A stretch of DNA of 64,000 bases from Xenorhabdus griffiniae (GTDB taxonomy: Bacteria; Pseudomonadota; Gammaproteobacteria; Enterobacterales; Enterobacteriaceae), in the NCBI RefSeq assembly GCF_001028135.1, contig NZ_LDNM01000008.1:1-64000 (forward strand), read 5' to 3'. A model generated the notes under the pieces. The model was not told the DNA's origin and did not search any database. It saw nothing but the letters and a program-made list of their open reading frames with translations. Below, piece by piece: positions 37,189 to 46,498 of this stretch. The position numbers were made by a program, and so were the translations under genes. Within the stretch, counting starts at the first letter, position 1. The number at the start of each line of letters is the position of its first letter.

Positions 37189-38412
37189 ATGAAACGTACA
37201 TTCATCATGGTATTGGATTCCTTTGGTATCGGTGCAACTGCTGATGCTGAAAAGTTTGGTGATAAGGGATCTAACACTTTGGGTCATATAGCAGAACACT
37301 GTGCCCGTGGTGAGGCTGATATTGGCCGTAAGGGACCACTACATTTGCCAAACCTGAGTCGTCTGGGATTGGGCAAGGCAGCAGAAGAGTCTTGCGGAAC
37401 GTTCCCGATTGGCCTGGATAAAGAGGCCGAAATTATTGGCGCTTATGGTTACGCGAGTGAGCTTTCTTCTGGTAAAGACACGCCGTCAGGACACTGGGAA
37501 ATTGCAGGCGTTCCGGTTCTGTTTGACTGGGGGTATTTCCGTGACGAAGAAAACAGCTTCCCACAGGCATTGCTGGATAAACTGGTCGAACGCGCGGATC
37601 TGCCGGGTTATCTGGGGAACTGTCACTCTTCCGGTACGGTTATTCTGGACAAATTAGGCGAAGAGCATATGAAAACCGGTCAACCGATTTTCTATACCTC
37701 TGCGGATTCTGTTTTCCAGATTGCTTGCCATGAAGAGACATTTGGTTTGGATCGCTTGTATGAGCTGTGTGAAATTGCGCGTGAAGAGTTGAATATTGGT
37801 GACTATAACATTGGTCGCGTGATTGCCCGTCCATTTGTGGGTGATAAAGCCGGGAATTTCCAGCGTACCGGCAACCGTCATGACTTGGCCGTTGAGCCGC
37901 CCGCCCCCACTGTCCTGAAAAAACTACTGGATGAAAAGCAGGGTGAAGTGGTTTCCATTGGCAAAATTGCAGATATTTACGCGAATGTCGGGATCACCAA
38001 AAAGGTCAAAGCGACAGGCATTGATGCCCTGTTTGATGCTTCGCTGATTGAAATGGAGCAGGCGGGCGATAACACCATCGTATTTACCAACTTTGTTGAT
38101 TTTGATTCTTCCTACGGTCACCGCCGTGATGTCGCTGGTTACGCGGCAGCCCTGGAATTGTTTGACCGTCGTTTACCAGAAATGCTGAAATTGGTTAAAG
38201 AAGATGACATTCTGATCCTGACGGCTGACCATGGCTGTGACCCAACTTGGGCGGGAACAGATCACACCCGTGAACATGTTCCGGTTTTGGTTTACGGACC
38301 TCAAGTCAAACCAGGTTCATTAGGCCATCGTGAAACGTTCGCCGACATGGGGCAGACAGTCGCAAAATACTTCGATCTGACCCCCATGGATTATGGTAAA
38401 GCGATGTTTTAA
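37189..38412 (+). CDS. deoB: Phosphopentomutase
   Basis: A 407-residue alkaline-phosphatase-superfamily mutase, the E. coli length, that interconverts (deoxy)ribose 1- and 5-phosphates. Metal-site segments: [21 protein letters not shown] with the phosphorylated threonine, and [21 protein letters not shown]. The start at 37189 follows CAGGAG. It supplies DeoC with deoxyribose 5-phosphate made from DeoA and DeoD products. Confidence 0.97.
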   Translation: MKRTFIMVLDSFGIGATADAEKFGDKGSNTLGHIAEHCARGEADIGRKGPLHLPNLSRLGLGKAAEESCGTFPIGLDKEAEIIGAYGYASELSSGKDTPSGHWEIAGVPVLFDWGYFRDEENSFPQALLDKLVERADLPGYLGNCHSSGTVILDKLGEEHMKTGQPIFYTSADSVFQIACHEETFGLDRLYELCEIAREELNIGDYNIGRVIARPFVGDKAGNFQRTGNRHDLAVEPPAPTVLKKLLDEKQGEVVSIGKIADIYANVGITKKVKATGIDALFDASLIEMEQAGDNTIVFTNFVDFDSSYGHRRDVAGYAAALELFDRRLPEMLKLVKEDDILILTADHGCDPTWAGTDHTREHVPVLVYGPQVKPGSLGHRETFADMGQTVAKYFDLTPMDYGKAMF

Positions 38413-38485
38413 TTTTGGACGGAGATCTCTGGATCTCCCCATTTTCATCTATTTTGATACGTAATAAAAACAAGGAAATAAATTT

Positions 38486-39202
38486 ATGGCCACCCCACAT
38501 ATTAATGCTGAGATGGGCGATTTTGCTGATGTTGTTTTGATGCCTGGTGACCCACTGCGTGCAAAATACATTGCGGAAACTTTTCTGGAAGATGCTCGTC
38601 AGGTTAACAATGTTCGCGGTATGCTGGGTTTCACTGGTACTTACAAAGGCCGCCGCATCTCTGTTATGGGGCATGGAATGGGTATCCCATCCTGTTCTAT
38701 CTATGCCAAAGAGCTGATCACTGAATTTGGTGTTAAAAAAATCATCCGTATCGGTTCCTGCGGTGCGGTTAGCAAAGACGTTAAAATCCGTGATGTAGTG
38801 ATTGGCATGGGGGCATGTACCGATTCCAAAGTGAACCGCCTGCGTTTTAAAGATCACGACTTCGCTGCTATTGCTGACTTTGATCTGGTTCGTCATGCAG
38901 TTGATGCGGCAAAGGCAAAGGATGTCAACGTGCGTGTCGGTAATATCTTCTCTGCCGATCTGTTTTATACGCCAGATCCTCAAATGTTCGACGTAATGGA
39001 AAAATACGGCATTCTGGGTGTTGAAATGGAAGCAGCGGGGATCTACGGTGTCGCTGCTGAATTTGGCGCAAAAGCGCTAGCGATTTGTACTGTGTCTGAC
39101 CATATCCGTACTGGTGAGCAAACCACGGCTGAAGAGCGCCAAAATACATTTAATGACATGATCGAGATTGCGCTTGAATCCATCCTGATGGGTGATAATT
39201 AA
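38486..39202 (+). CDS. deoD: Purine-nucleoside phosphorylase DeoD
   Basis: A 238-residue hexameric-type phosphorylase (E. coli 239) acting on purine (deoxy)nucleosides. Recognisable: [36 protein letters not shown] and the purine-binding VSDHIRTGE. Last gene of the deo operon; the 73-base gap after deoB contains a GGAGATC/GATCTCC hairpin that may stabilise RNA. A strong terminator follows. Confidence 0.97.
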   Translation: MATPHINAEMGDFADVVLMPGDPLRAKYIAETFLEDARQVNNVRGMLGFTGTYKGRRISVMGHGMGIPSCSIYAKELITEFGVKKIIRIGSCGAVSKDVKIRDVVIGMGACTDSKVNRLRFKDHDFAAIADFDLVRHAVDAAKAKDVNVRVGNIFSADLFYTPDPQMFDVMEKYGILGVEMEAAGIYGVAAEFGAKALAICTVSDHIRTGEQTTAEERQNTFNDMIEIALESILMGDN

Positions 39203-39243
39203 AAAAGCGTAAATAGTTTTAGTCTTTCATTAAAAAATTACAG

Positions 39244-39274
39244 ACCCTTTCCATTATTGGAAAGGGTTTTTTTT
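39244..39274 (+). terminator. deo operon terminator
   Basis: ACCCTTTCC and GGAAAGGGT form the stem around ATTATT, followed by eight T. Confidence 0.92.
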
Positions 39275-39926
39275 ATAAATTACAGGCCAATTGATATCTA
39301 TTATTAAGAACAGTTTTTAGTTATTTATTTAATCGGTATTTTCTTTTCTCTCAATTTGACTGGAAAATGAATGAAAAATAATAAACTTAATAATATTTGA
39401 ACGATTTTTTTAAGTGATATTTTCAATTAACAATTAGCTTGGTAATTATGTTGTTTAGATAAATATCCTTATTTTATATTGACATTGAAGATAATCATGA
39501 CAATAAAAACCAATTGTTATGGTTATAACGGGATAATAAAATGCGCCTGTCTTTCAGGAGGATAAAACAGAGCAATAAAACAACACAAATTAAGATGCTA
39601 AATTACTAAACATTGCTCGATATAACTCAGGGGAATACCCCAAAATTAAAAAATTATTAGTAAAATATACTACTCATAATCCGCAAGTTTTTGCAAAAAT
39701 TCATATTTCATATGATGTTAAGGAGCATAGGCGGTTTTATCATCTGAAATTTGACTTAGGGTTTATTATGTAGAATGATATTGCCGGTTTGGTTTATTTT
39801 GACAGGTTATGATTTTAGTCAAAAAACTAAATAATCATTAGTCTAAGTATCAGAAATTAATTTCTGTGCTTCGGCTTCCCTTTGGCTATAAATATCTACT
39901 TTTTTATTAAAGGAATAAGTTAAATT
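39275..39926. promoter_or_regulatory. AT-rich upstream region of the fimbrial operon
   Basis: A 650-base gap without a gene. It is strongly AT-rich, as expected for H-NS-sensitive fimbrial promoters. A TTTTGAC/GTCAAAA inverted repeat lies at 39797-39825, and CAGAAATTAATTTCTG near 39850. No long inverted repeats of a fim/mrp-type invertible switch and no recombinase gene were found. Confidence 0.5.
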
Positions 39927-40472
39927 ATGAAACTTAACAAATTGGCGATGGTTTTAGGTTTTGGTGTAGCTTTGACTGCTGGCGCTGCAAGTGCAGCACC
40001 CACTGAAGGTAACGGTACAGTTAAATTCAGAGGGTCTATCATTGATGCGCCTTGCTCAATCAAAAACACCAATGTTGAAGTTGATATGGGTGCCGTTTCC
40101 AGTAATGCTCTGAAAGATGGTGGCCGTTCAGCCTCTAAATCTTTCAAAATTGAATTAGAAGGTTGTACTCTTGGGACTAAATCAGGTGTGATAACCACCT
40201 TTACTGGTGCGGAAGCTTCTGAGAAAGGTTTGCTGGCTATTGAAGGCACAGCACAAGGTGCAGCAATCGCAATCACTAACCATGGCAACAAAGTCATTCC
40301 TTTGGGTACAGCGTCAGACAGCATGTCTATCCATGATGGCAACAACGATCTGAATTTCGCCGCACACCTGAAAGGTCTGACAAGTCAGGCTGGAGAAGAA
40401 GGTGCAACGCCTGTGAAAGTCGTAGCAGGTGATTTCACAGCGATCGCAAACTTTACTTTAAGCTACCAATAA
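39927..40472 (+). CDS. mrxA: Major fimbrial subunit (MrpA/MrxA type)
   Basis: A 181-residue class 1 chaperone-usher pilin. Signal peptide ends AGAASA; the mature protein starts APTEGNGTVKFRG. Disulfide cysteines lie in DAPCSIKN and LEGCTLG, and the C-terminal donor-strand motif is DFTAIANFTLSYQ. It forms the pilus rod. In X. nematophila the related MrxA pilin has reported cytotoxicity to insect cells; whether this protein does is not shown. AAAGGAA precedes the ATG. Confidence 0.88.
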   Translation: MKLNKLAMVLGFGVALTAGAASAAPTEGNGTVKFRGSIIDAPCSIKNTNVEVDMGAVSSNALKDGGRSASKSFKIELEGCTLGTKSGVITTFTGAEASEKGLLAIEGTAQGAAIAITNHGNKVIPLGTASDSMSIHDGNNDLNFAAHLKGLTSQAGEEGATPVKVVAGDFTAIANFTLSYQ

Positions 40473-40945
40473 TATTGCAAGCTATCTGATCATTTTTAAT
40501 GCTTGAATATCAGGAAACTCACTTTAATTGTTCACCTCGATTTTCCTGATAATATATTTAGGGTATTTCTGGGATAGTGCGTGTAAGTAAGGTATGGCTA
40601 CAATATTCTGTAACAAGATCTGTTTTATTGATGCAGGTCAATATTATTCATGATTGAGTAAGCAGATTGTGTCATTAACAAAGTGATCCCTGTAGTGGTA
40701 AATTGAAATACCCTTTTTTTATTTAATAAGTGAAGCACAAACAGAGCACTTAATATATTACGGTTAGGCAGGACATGTGGCTATCTCTGCAACCTCAGTA
40801 TCGGTCAGGGTCCTCATTTTAGATCGATGAACTTTAATGACGCCATGTATGAGGTAAGAACGCCTGTGCGCTTACAGACTTGGTCGCGTCAGGTAGCGGC
40901 TAAATTCAAACTGGATGATTAACGATTCATTGTTCAGAGGATGCT
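40473..40945. other. Long gap between pilin and usher
   Basis: A 473-base gap inside the fimbrial operon. An inverted repeat ATCAGGAAA / TTTCCTGAT (40509-40517, 40542-40550) just after the pilin stop may end most transcripts, giving pilin excess over usher. A small coding-like frame lies at 40827-40922. Confidence 0.5.
40827..40922 (+). other. Small ORF or gene remnant, unknown
   Basis: ATG at 40827 opens 31 codons reading MNFNDAMYEVRTPVRLQTWS and ending KFKLDD. The same frame is open upstream to about 40750 (GYLCNLSIGQGPHFRS), so this may be the tail of a lost gene rather than a small protein. No clear ribosome site and no recognised family. In Proteus mirabilis mrpB occupies this place, but there is no evident resemblance. 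Confidence 0.25.
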
Positions 40946-43627
40946 ATGGTTTTGTTTTCAGATGCTATGAATCATAATTTTTTATCTGATTATAGAAAAA
41001 TAATCAGTAATAAAAAGACAAGCAGTAATAGAAAAAATATCGTTAATAGAAATAATGTGATTAATCAAAAAAGAACAGCTAATAAAATAAAAACAGAGCA
41101 CTTACTATTCGGAATTAATCCTCTTTTTGCTCTTATATTGTTTGCATTGTCTGGTATTCAGACAGCTCATTCCCGATCATCAATTGAATTCAATATTGGT
41201 GCACTGGATGTCAATGAACGTGCCAATATTGATTTGGATAAATTTGCACGTGCAGGTTACATCATGCCGGGTAACTATATGATGAGTGTTCGGATGAATC
41301 AGCATGAGCTTTCGGATACCTATTCTATCGATTTCATTGCACCGCCTGATGAACCAACAGACAGTGAAGCCTGCATCTCCCCTGAATTGGTGAAACAAAT
41401 CGCACTGAAACAACAGTGGGTAGAAAAATTAGGTTGGCAGAATGAAGGCAAATGTCTTGATCTCAATACGTTACCAGGTATGTCAGCCAGAGGTGATCTC
41501 GCTACTTATACGCTTTATTTAATCATACCTAAAATTTATCTGGAATATGACTTACCGGATTGGGACCCTCCTGCTCGTTGGGATAATGGGATACCCGGAT
41601 TACTGTTTGATTATAACATTAACGCACAAACCTCCAGACCCGTTCACGGGAGTAGCAGCCAACAAATCAGCGCCATCGGAACAGCGGGTATGAATGCGGG
41701 GGAGTGGCGTTTGCGGGCTGATTGGCAGGCCAAATATAACCGTTTCAAAAACCAAAGTGGCGATAAATCAGGCTCTTCTGGTGGAAGAGAGCGTGATTGG
41801 GATTGGAGCCGTTACTACATGTATCGTGCGATCCCCCGCCTGGAAGCGAAATTGACATTGGGTGAGGATTACCTCAATTCCAACATTTTCGATAGCTTCC
41901 GCTATACGGGGGTCAGTTTAGTGACTGATGAAAATATGTTGCCCCCGAATTTACGTGGATATGCGCCTGAAGTCACAGGGGTAGCACGGACTAATGCCAA
42001 GGTAACGGTCAGACAACAGGGGAGAGTGCTGTATGAAACTCAGGTCGCTTCTGGCCCATTCCGTATTCAGGATCTGAGCGATGCGGTGGTAGGAACGCTG
42101 GATGTCAGAGTTGAAGAGCAAGACGGTGGTGTGCAAGAGTTTCAGGTTAATACTGCGACGATCCCTTATCTGACCCGCCCCGGACGCGTACAGTATAAAT
42201 TTGTTGGTGGTCAGTCCACGAATGATAAGCACCGTCGTGAAGGGCCTGCATTCGGCATGGGTGAATTCTCGTGGGGAATTAACAGCGGTTGGTCGCTGTA
42301 TGGCGGTCTCTTAGCCGCAGGAGATTATAACGCTTTGTCACTGGGGATCGGCCGCGACTTGATGATGTTTGGTGCACTGTCGTTTGATGTCACGGAATCA
42401 AGGGCAAGATTACCGGGAGAAAACAAAAATCTGACCGGTGGATCTTATCGTCTCAGTTATTCGAAACGTTTTGATCAATATCACAGTCAGGTGACGTTTG
42501 CCGGATATCGTTTTTCTGAGCGCGATTTCATGAATATGGGGCAGTATATCGATCGCCGCTATCGCAGCGTTTCTTCCAATAGCGGTAAAGAGATGTATAC
42601 CATTACTTTCAACAAACAATTTACCGATATTGGCTTAAGTGCCTATCTCAATTATAGCCATCAAACTTATTGGAATCGGCCAACAAACGATCGCTATAAC
42701 ATTTCCTTATCCAAGTATTTTGATATTGGGCGTTATAAAAATATCAGCGTCAATCTGTCAGCCTATCGTAACAATTTTGACAATAAAAAAGATGATGGCA
42801 TGTATCTGAATCTTTCCATTCCGTGGGGAGAAAGTGGCACTGTCAGCTACAACGGGTTGGTTAATCGTCAGGGCAATGCGCATACAGTGGGTTATTTTGA
42901 CCGTATTGATGATCGCAATAACTATCGTGTTGCAGTGGGCACGAGTATCGATGGCAGGGCATCGGTTGACGGTTATTACAACCATTATGGTGACCAGACG
43001 TTGCTTACGGCCAGTGCCAGTTATCGGGATGGTGGCAATACGACGGCAGCCCTTGGCCTGCAAGGTGGGGTGACTGTAACGGCAAAAGGGGCTGCACTGC
43101 ACCGTACTAATATGTCTGGCGCAACGCGCTTGATGGTAGATACAGAAGGGGTTAGCAATGTGCCTGTCCGGGGATTTGGTTCAGCGGTGCATACCAACTA
43201 CTTTGGTAAAGCGGTGCTGGCCGATGTGAACAACTACTATCGCAACAGAGCAAATATTGACTTAGATAACTTGCCAGATGATGTAGAGGCACTGCGTTCT
43301 GTTCAGCAGGCAACATTAACAGAAGGCGCGATTGGTTATCGTAAATTCCAGGTGATATCAGGTAGTAAAGCGATGGTAATTATCAGGTTATCTGACGGTT
43401 CATCCCCGCCGTTTGGTGCATCAGTCATGAATAGTGCCCAACGTGAAATCGGGATTGTCAGTGATGACGGATATGTTTATCTGAGTGGAATAAATCAGGG
43501 TGAAAAACTGCAAGTCCATTGGGATGGTGGTGCTCAGTGTGAAATGACGGTGCCAGATGAAATAACATCAGAATCGTTAACTTCACTTTTACTTCCTTGC
43601 CGGTTTTTAACAGGTGATGGTAAGTAA
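40946..43627 (+). CDS. mrxC: Fimbrial outer-membrane usher
   Basis: An 893-residue PapC/FimD/MrpC-type usher that assembles pilus subunits across the outer membrane. The N-terminal domain begins after the signal (IEFNIGALDVNERANIDLDKF), followed by the long beta-barrel (GVSLVTDENMLPPNLRGYAP) and the C-terminal domains with SDGSSPPFGASV and a final cysteine pair (GGAQCEMTV ... LLPCRF). The stretch before the hydrophobic signal core is unusually long, about 55 residues, and rich in Asn and Lys; a GTG at 41057 would give a normal signal peptide but has no ribosome site. Confidence 0.92.
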   Translation: MVLFSDAMNHNFLSDYRKIISNKKTSSNRKNIVNRNNVINQKRTANKIKTEHLLFGINPLFALILFALSGIQTAHSRSSIEFNIGALDVNERANIDLDKFARAGYIMPGNYMMSVRMNQHELSDTYSIDFIAPPDEPTDSEACISPELVKQIALKQQWVEKLGWQNEGKCLDLNTLPGMSARGDLATYTLYLIIPKIYLEYDLPDWDPPARWDNGIPGLLFDYNINAQTSRPVHGSSSQQISAIGTAGMNAGEWRLRADWQAKYNRFKNQSGDKSGSSGGRERDWDWSRYYMYRAIPRLEAKLTLGEDYLNSNIFDSFRYTGVSLVTDENMLPPNLRGYAPEVTGVARTNAKVTVRQQGRVLYETQVASGPFRIQDLSDAVVGTLDVRVEEQDGGVQEFQVNTATIPYLTRPGRVQYKFVGGQSTNDKHRREGPAFGMGEFSWGINSGWSLYGGLLAAGDYNALSLGIGRDLMMFGALSFDVTESRARLPGENKNLTGGSYRLSYSKRFDQYHSQVTFAGYRFSERDFMNMGQYIDRRYRSVSSNSGKEMYTITFNKQFTDIGLSAYLNYSHQTYWNRPTNDRYNISLSKYFDIGRYKNISVNLSAYRNNFDNKKDDGMYLNLSIPWGESGTVSYNGLVNRQGNAHTVGYFDRIDDRNNYRVAVGTSIDGRASVDGYYNHYGDQTLLTASASYRDGGNTTAALGLQGGVTVTAKGAALHRTNMSGATRLMVDTEGVSNVPVRGFGSAVHTNYFGKAVLADVNNYYRNRANIDLDNLPDDVEALRSVQQATLTEGAIGYRKFQVISGSKAMVIIRLSDGSSPPFGASVMNSAQREIGIVSDDGYVYLSGINQGEKLQVHWDGGAQCEMTVPDEITSESLTSLLLPCRFLTGDGK

Positions 43628-43758
43628 ATTGTCATTAAACTATCCAAAAAATCGTTATTTAATAGTGTATTATATCTGTTTGGACTGAAAAGTATGGCGA
43701 TTAGCCAGTGCAGAAATATCAATATATGAATCTCTTTTGAGCATGAGCAAATGACATT

Positions 43759-44517
43759 ATGAAACTGAAAAATATTCTAATGATAGCCACCATGACGGTA
43801 ACCTGTTTGACATCCATTCATCAGGCAATGGCAGCGATAGCGTTGGATCGTACTCGGGTGATTTTTAATGGAAATACCAAATCCGTCAGTCTGAATATTG
43901 AAAATCAGCATCTTGATTTGCCTTATTTGGCACAGGCGTGGCTTGAAGATGAGAAGGGGAATAAGATCAACGGCCCGCTTGTGATTGTTCCACCAGTACA
44001 GCGTGTTGAAGCTGGCGCAAAGAGCCAAATCAAAATTCAGACACTACCAACGATAGCTCAATTGCCACAAGATCGGGAAAGTCTGTTCTATTTCAATATT
44101 CGTGAGATCCCCCCTCGCAGTGAAAAATCCAATGTGCTGCAAATCGCTTTACAGACGCGGGTCAAACTGTTCTATCGCCCGGAAGCGGTGATTGCACGCC
44201 GTATTGATCTTGATAACCCGTGGCAGGAAAAACTCACCTTAACCCGCGAAGGCAGTCAATATGTGGTGAATAACCCAACACCTTATTACGTCACGATTTC
44301 AGAAGCATCGAACAAAGTGAACGGTAAAAGTGTCGGGGGGTTTGAGCCGCTGATGTTGGCACCCAGAAGTAGTGAAAAACTGGGAGGAACCGCTAACGCC
44401 TTAGGCAATACGCCGATACTGACTTATGTCAATGATTATGGTGGGCGACCACAATTAATATTTAACTGTAGTGGCAATACCTGCGCAGTGACAAAAGCTG
44501 TCACTGATGGAAGCTGA
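43759..44517 (+). CDS. mrxD: Periplasmic fimbrial chaperone
   Basis: A 252-residue PapD/MrpD-type chaperone with a signal peptide ending MAAIA and two immunoglobulin-like domains. Family marks: AIALDRTRVIFNGNTKSVSL, ESLFYFNIREIPPRS and VNNPTPYYVTISEA. It caps subunits by donor-strand complementation and delivers them to the usher upstream. A 120-base gap follows before the minor pilin gene. Confidence 0.93.
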   Translation: MKLKNILMIATMTVTCLTSIHQAMAAIALDRTRVIFNGNTKSVSLNIENQHLDLPYLAQAWLEDEKGNKINGPLVIVPPVQRVEAGAKSQIKIQTLPTIAQLPQDRESLFYFNIREIPPRSEKSNVLQIALQTRVKLFYRPEAVIARRIDLDNPWQEKLTLTREGSQYVVNNPTPYYVTISEASNKVNGKSVGGFEPLMLAPRSSEKLGGTANALGNTPILTYVNDYGGRPQLIFNCSGNTCAVTKAVTDGS

Positions 44518-44636
44518 TTTAAGTTGTACAGATGATGTTCCATCAATCAAGGTGTTGGTGGAGCATCAAGACAGAATTAGCCGGAATATAGTGAGTTTTT
44601 TTGGTAACTGGTTGGATAACCGTAGGGTAAATAATA

Positions 44637-45200
44637 ATGAATCCGTTAAGCATCAGATTATCCAGATATGTATTGCCGATGCTGTTTCTTTTTGGTGTGG
44701 GTAGCCAGCAAAGTGCGTATGCACGGGATAATTTACGTCAGGATGTCAGGATTACGTTAACTGTACTTGCTCCTGCTTGTTCGATTAAGACAGAAAATCA
44801 AAATATAGAAGTGGATTTTGGCAATATTCTTAACCGTGATCTTTATCTGCAACATCGGACAAAAGGCAAGCAATTTAAGCTGTATTTAGACGATTGTGAC
44901 CCACGTATAACAAAGCGACTTAAAATCAAGTTTTTAGGAGAGCAAAGCGAAGAGCTGCCGGGGCTGTTGGCAATTCGATCTGACGGGCGTATTCGTGGTG
45001 TTGCCATCGGTATGGAAAAAATTGATGGTACGCCGATGCCGTTTAATAAAACCAGTGAATTCCCGTTATTAGCCGATAGTCAAAATAATGTGATTCCATT
45101 CCAGGCATATATACAAGCCACCCCCCGTGCTATTCAAGAGAAAAATATGGGTTTTGGTTCATTTACTGCTGTCGCAACGTTTGAAGTTAATTACGACTAG
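44637..45200 (+). CDS. mrxG: Minor fimbrial subunit (MrpG-like)
   Basis: A 187-residue pilin-family protein with a signal peptide ending SAYA, the pilin cysteine pair (APACSIKT and LDDCDPR) and the C-terminal donor-strand motif FTAVATFEVNYD. It resembles MrpG of P. mirabilis in position and size and is probably a tip or adaptor subunit. Confidence 0.8.
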   Translation: MNPLSIRLSRYVLPMLFLFGVGSQQSAYARDNLRQDVRITLTVLAPACSIKTENQNIEVDFGNILNRDLYLQHRTKGKQFKLYLDDCDPRITKRLKIKFLGEQSEELPGLLAIRSDGRIRGVAIGMEKIDGTPMPFNKTSEFPLLADSQNNVIPFQAYIQATPRAIQEKNMGFGSFTAVATFEVNYD

Positions 45201-45264
45201 TCATGCTGACTGGTTTTTCATCCACGATCTTTAGTCAGAGTTTGATGTTATTGGAAAATAAGTT

Positions 45265-46101
45265 ATGCGCCATATTAAAAAATCGTTGTTGAAGCTAGCA
45301 GCCCTGTTGTTTTTAGCCAGTACCACGCATGTTTATGGTGGGGCTTATGTTATGCCGGTTAATATGGTTCCATCAGGTAACCAGGCTGTCACAACCATGG
45401 AAATTATTGCATGGACTGAGGAAGAAGGGATACCGAATCCTTGCTATGGAAATACCACATGCTATGTTGGCCCAGATGTGATGTATAAGAATGGGTATCA
45501 GCCGGGAATGCACGGCTCTTGCAATGATGCAAGGGTATGTTTGAATGCAGGTAATTATCGGACAACCGCTGACGTTATGCGAGCTTATAAACGCAAATTT
45601 GGCATTCCTAAACGAGTAACATTTACCATCATAAGTACAGAGGCGGATTGTATCGGTTTGTTTTATACAACGAAGATAGCTTCGGGATACGGTCATGCTC
45701 AACAATTCCCCAATTCCACTTGCAATAAAATGCCGCCCCCTAATCAAAGTTGTCGAATTGAATTACCTTCTGAAATTGCTTATGGGGAATTAACTGCGGC
45801 AGATGTGAATAATGCTACCCGCACAATTAACGGTACATTTGAATGTGCTGTTGGTAGCAACAAGATTATGTTGTATGCCAGATCAACCAATGATGAAGAC
45901 AGAATTTATCTCGATTCCGATAAGCAAATATATTCGACATTGCAAATTAATAACCAAAATGCAGCAAATGGCGTGAATGTTGTTGCTGACGGAAAGAATG
46001 CGGTCAAAGATTTCACACTGACGTCAGTATTGCACACATTAACACCACCGAAAGCCGGAAAATATGAAGGTACAGCAATAGTTTATTTAACTTATTTATA
46101 A
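45265..46101 (+). CDS. mrxH: Fimbrial tip adhesin (MrpH-like)
   Basis: A 278-residue two-domain adhesin. After the signal peptide the N-terminal lectin-like domain is cysteine-rich (PCYGNTTCYVG, HGSCNDARVCLN, EADCIG, NSTCNK) and the C-terminal half is a pilin domain (SCRIELPSEIAYGELTAADV through TAIVYLTYL). The layout matches P. mirabilis MrpH, whose zinc site uses three histidines; only some equivalent histidines can be guessed here. It would mediate attachment to host surfaces. Confidence 0.8.
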   Translation: MRHIKKSLLKLAALLFLASTTHVYGGAYVMPVNMVPSGNQAVTTMEIIAWTEEEGIPNPCYGNTTCYVGPDVMYKNGYQPGMHGSCNDARVCLNAGNYRTTADVMRAYKRKFGIPKRVTFTIISTEADCIGLFYTTKIASGYGHAQQFPNSTCNKMPPPNQSCRIELPSEIAYGELTAADVNNATRTINGTFECAVGSNKIMLYARSTNDEDRIYLDSDKQIYSTLQINNQNAANGVNVVADGKNAVKDFTLTSVLHTLTPPKAGKYEGTAIVYLTYL

Positions 46102-46119
46102 ATTGAGAGTAAAGAGATT

Positions 46120-46395
46120 ATGCAAGTCAGTATGCTGGTAGGAAAAAGAATCCAAATGAAAAGAAAAGAAATTGGAGTGACAGCAGCAGAGCTGGCAGAC
46201 AAAATAGGGGTGAGTCATCAGCAATTGTCACGTTATGAACGCGGAACCAATAAAATCAGTCTGGAGCATTTGGTCGCTATTTCTATTGCCCTGGAAACGC
46301 CCGCAAACTGGTTTTTAGAGGATTGTTTTATGCCCCCTAAGGTTCATATGAATAATCAATATACCTGTGTAGCAGAAACAATATTGGGTTTGTAA
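46120..46395 (+). CDS. mrxJ: Fimbrial operon XRE regulator (MrpJ type)
   Basis: A 91-residue helix-turn-helix protein starting 18 bases after the adhesin stop. The motif SHQQLSRYERGTNKISLEHL is characteristic of MrpJ-type regulators encoded at the ends of Proteus and Xenorhabdus fimbrial operons, which repress flagellar genes when pili are made. Co-transcription with the pilus genes supports the same role; it is inferred. Confidence 0.85.
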   Translation: MQVSMLVGKRIQMKRKEIGVTAAELADKIGVSHQQLSRYERGTNKISLEHLVAISIALETPANWFLEDCFMPPKVHMNNQYTCVAETILGL

Positions 46396-46416
46396 CACTT
46401 ATCTTATAGTGATAGC

Positions 46417-46447
46417 AGCCATTCCAATTCAGGAATGGCTTTGCTTT
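46417..46447 (+). terminator. Fimbrial operon terminator
   Basis: AGCCATTCC (46417-46425) pairs perfectly with GGAATGGCT (46432-46440), followed by TTGCTTTTTTT. Confidence 0.9.
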
Positions 46448-46455
46448 TTTTAAAA

Positions 46456-46480
46456 AATACCGCCAAAAATGGCGGTATTT
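46456..46480 (-). terminator. carAB terminator
   Basis: AAATACCGCC and GGCGGTATTT form a perfect stem; on the minus strand, downstream of carB, a T run follows. Confidence 0.88.
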
Positions 46481-46498
46481 TATTGGGTAGGGTAATCT

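Noticed and set aside
38420..38440. GGAGATC/GATCTCC hairpin between deoB and deoD as a terminator
   Set aside because: No T run follows and deoD lies immediately downstream in the same operon; it is more likely an RNA-stability hairpin.
39781..39830. TTTTGAC/GTCAAAA repeat as an invertible-switch end
   Set aside because: Only 7 bases long and with a 15-base spacer; an invertible promoter needs two longer repeats a few hundred bases apart, and none was found.
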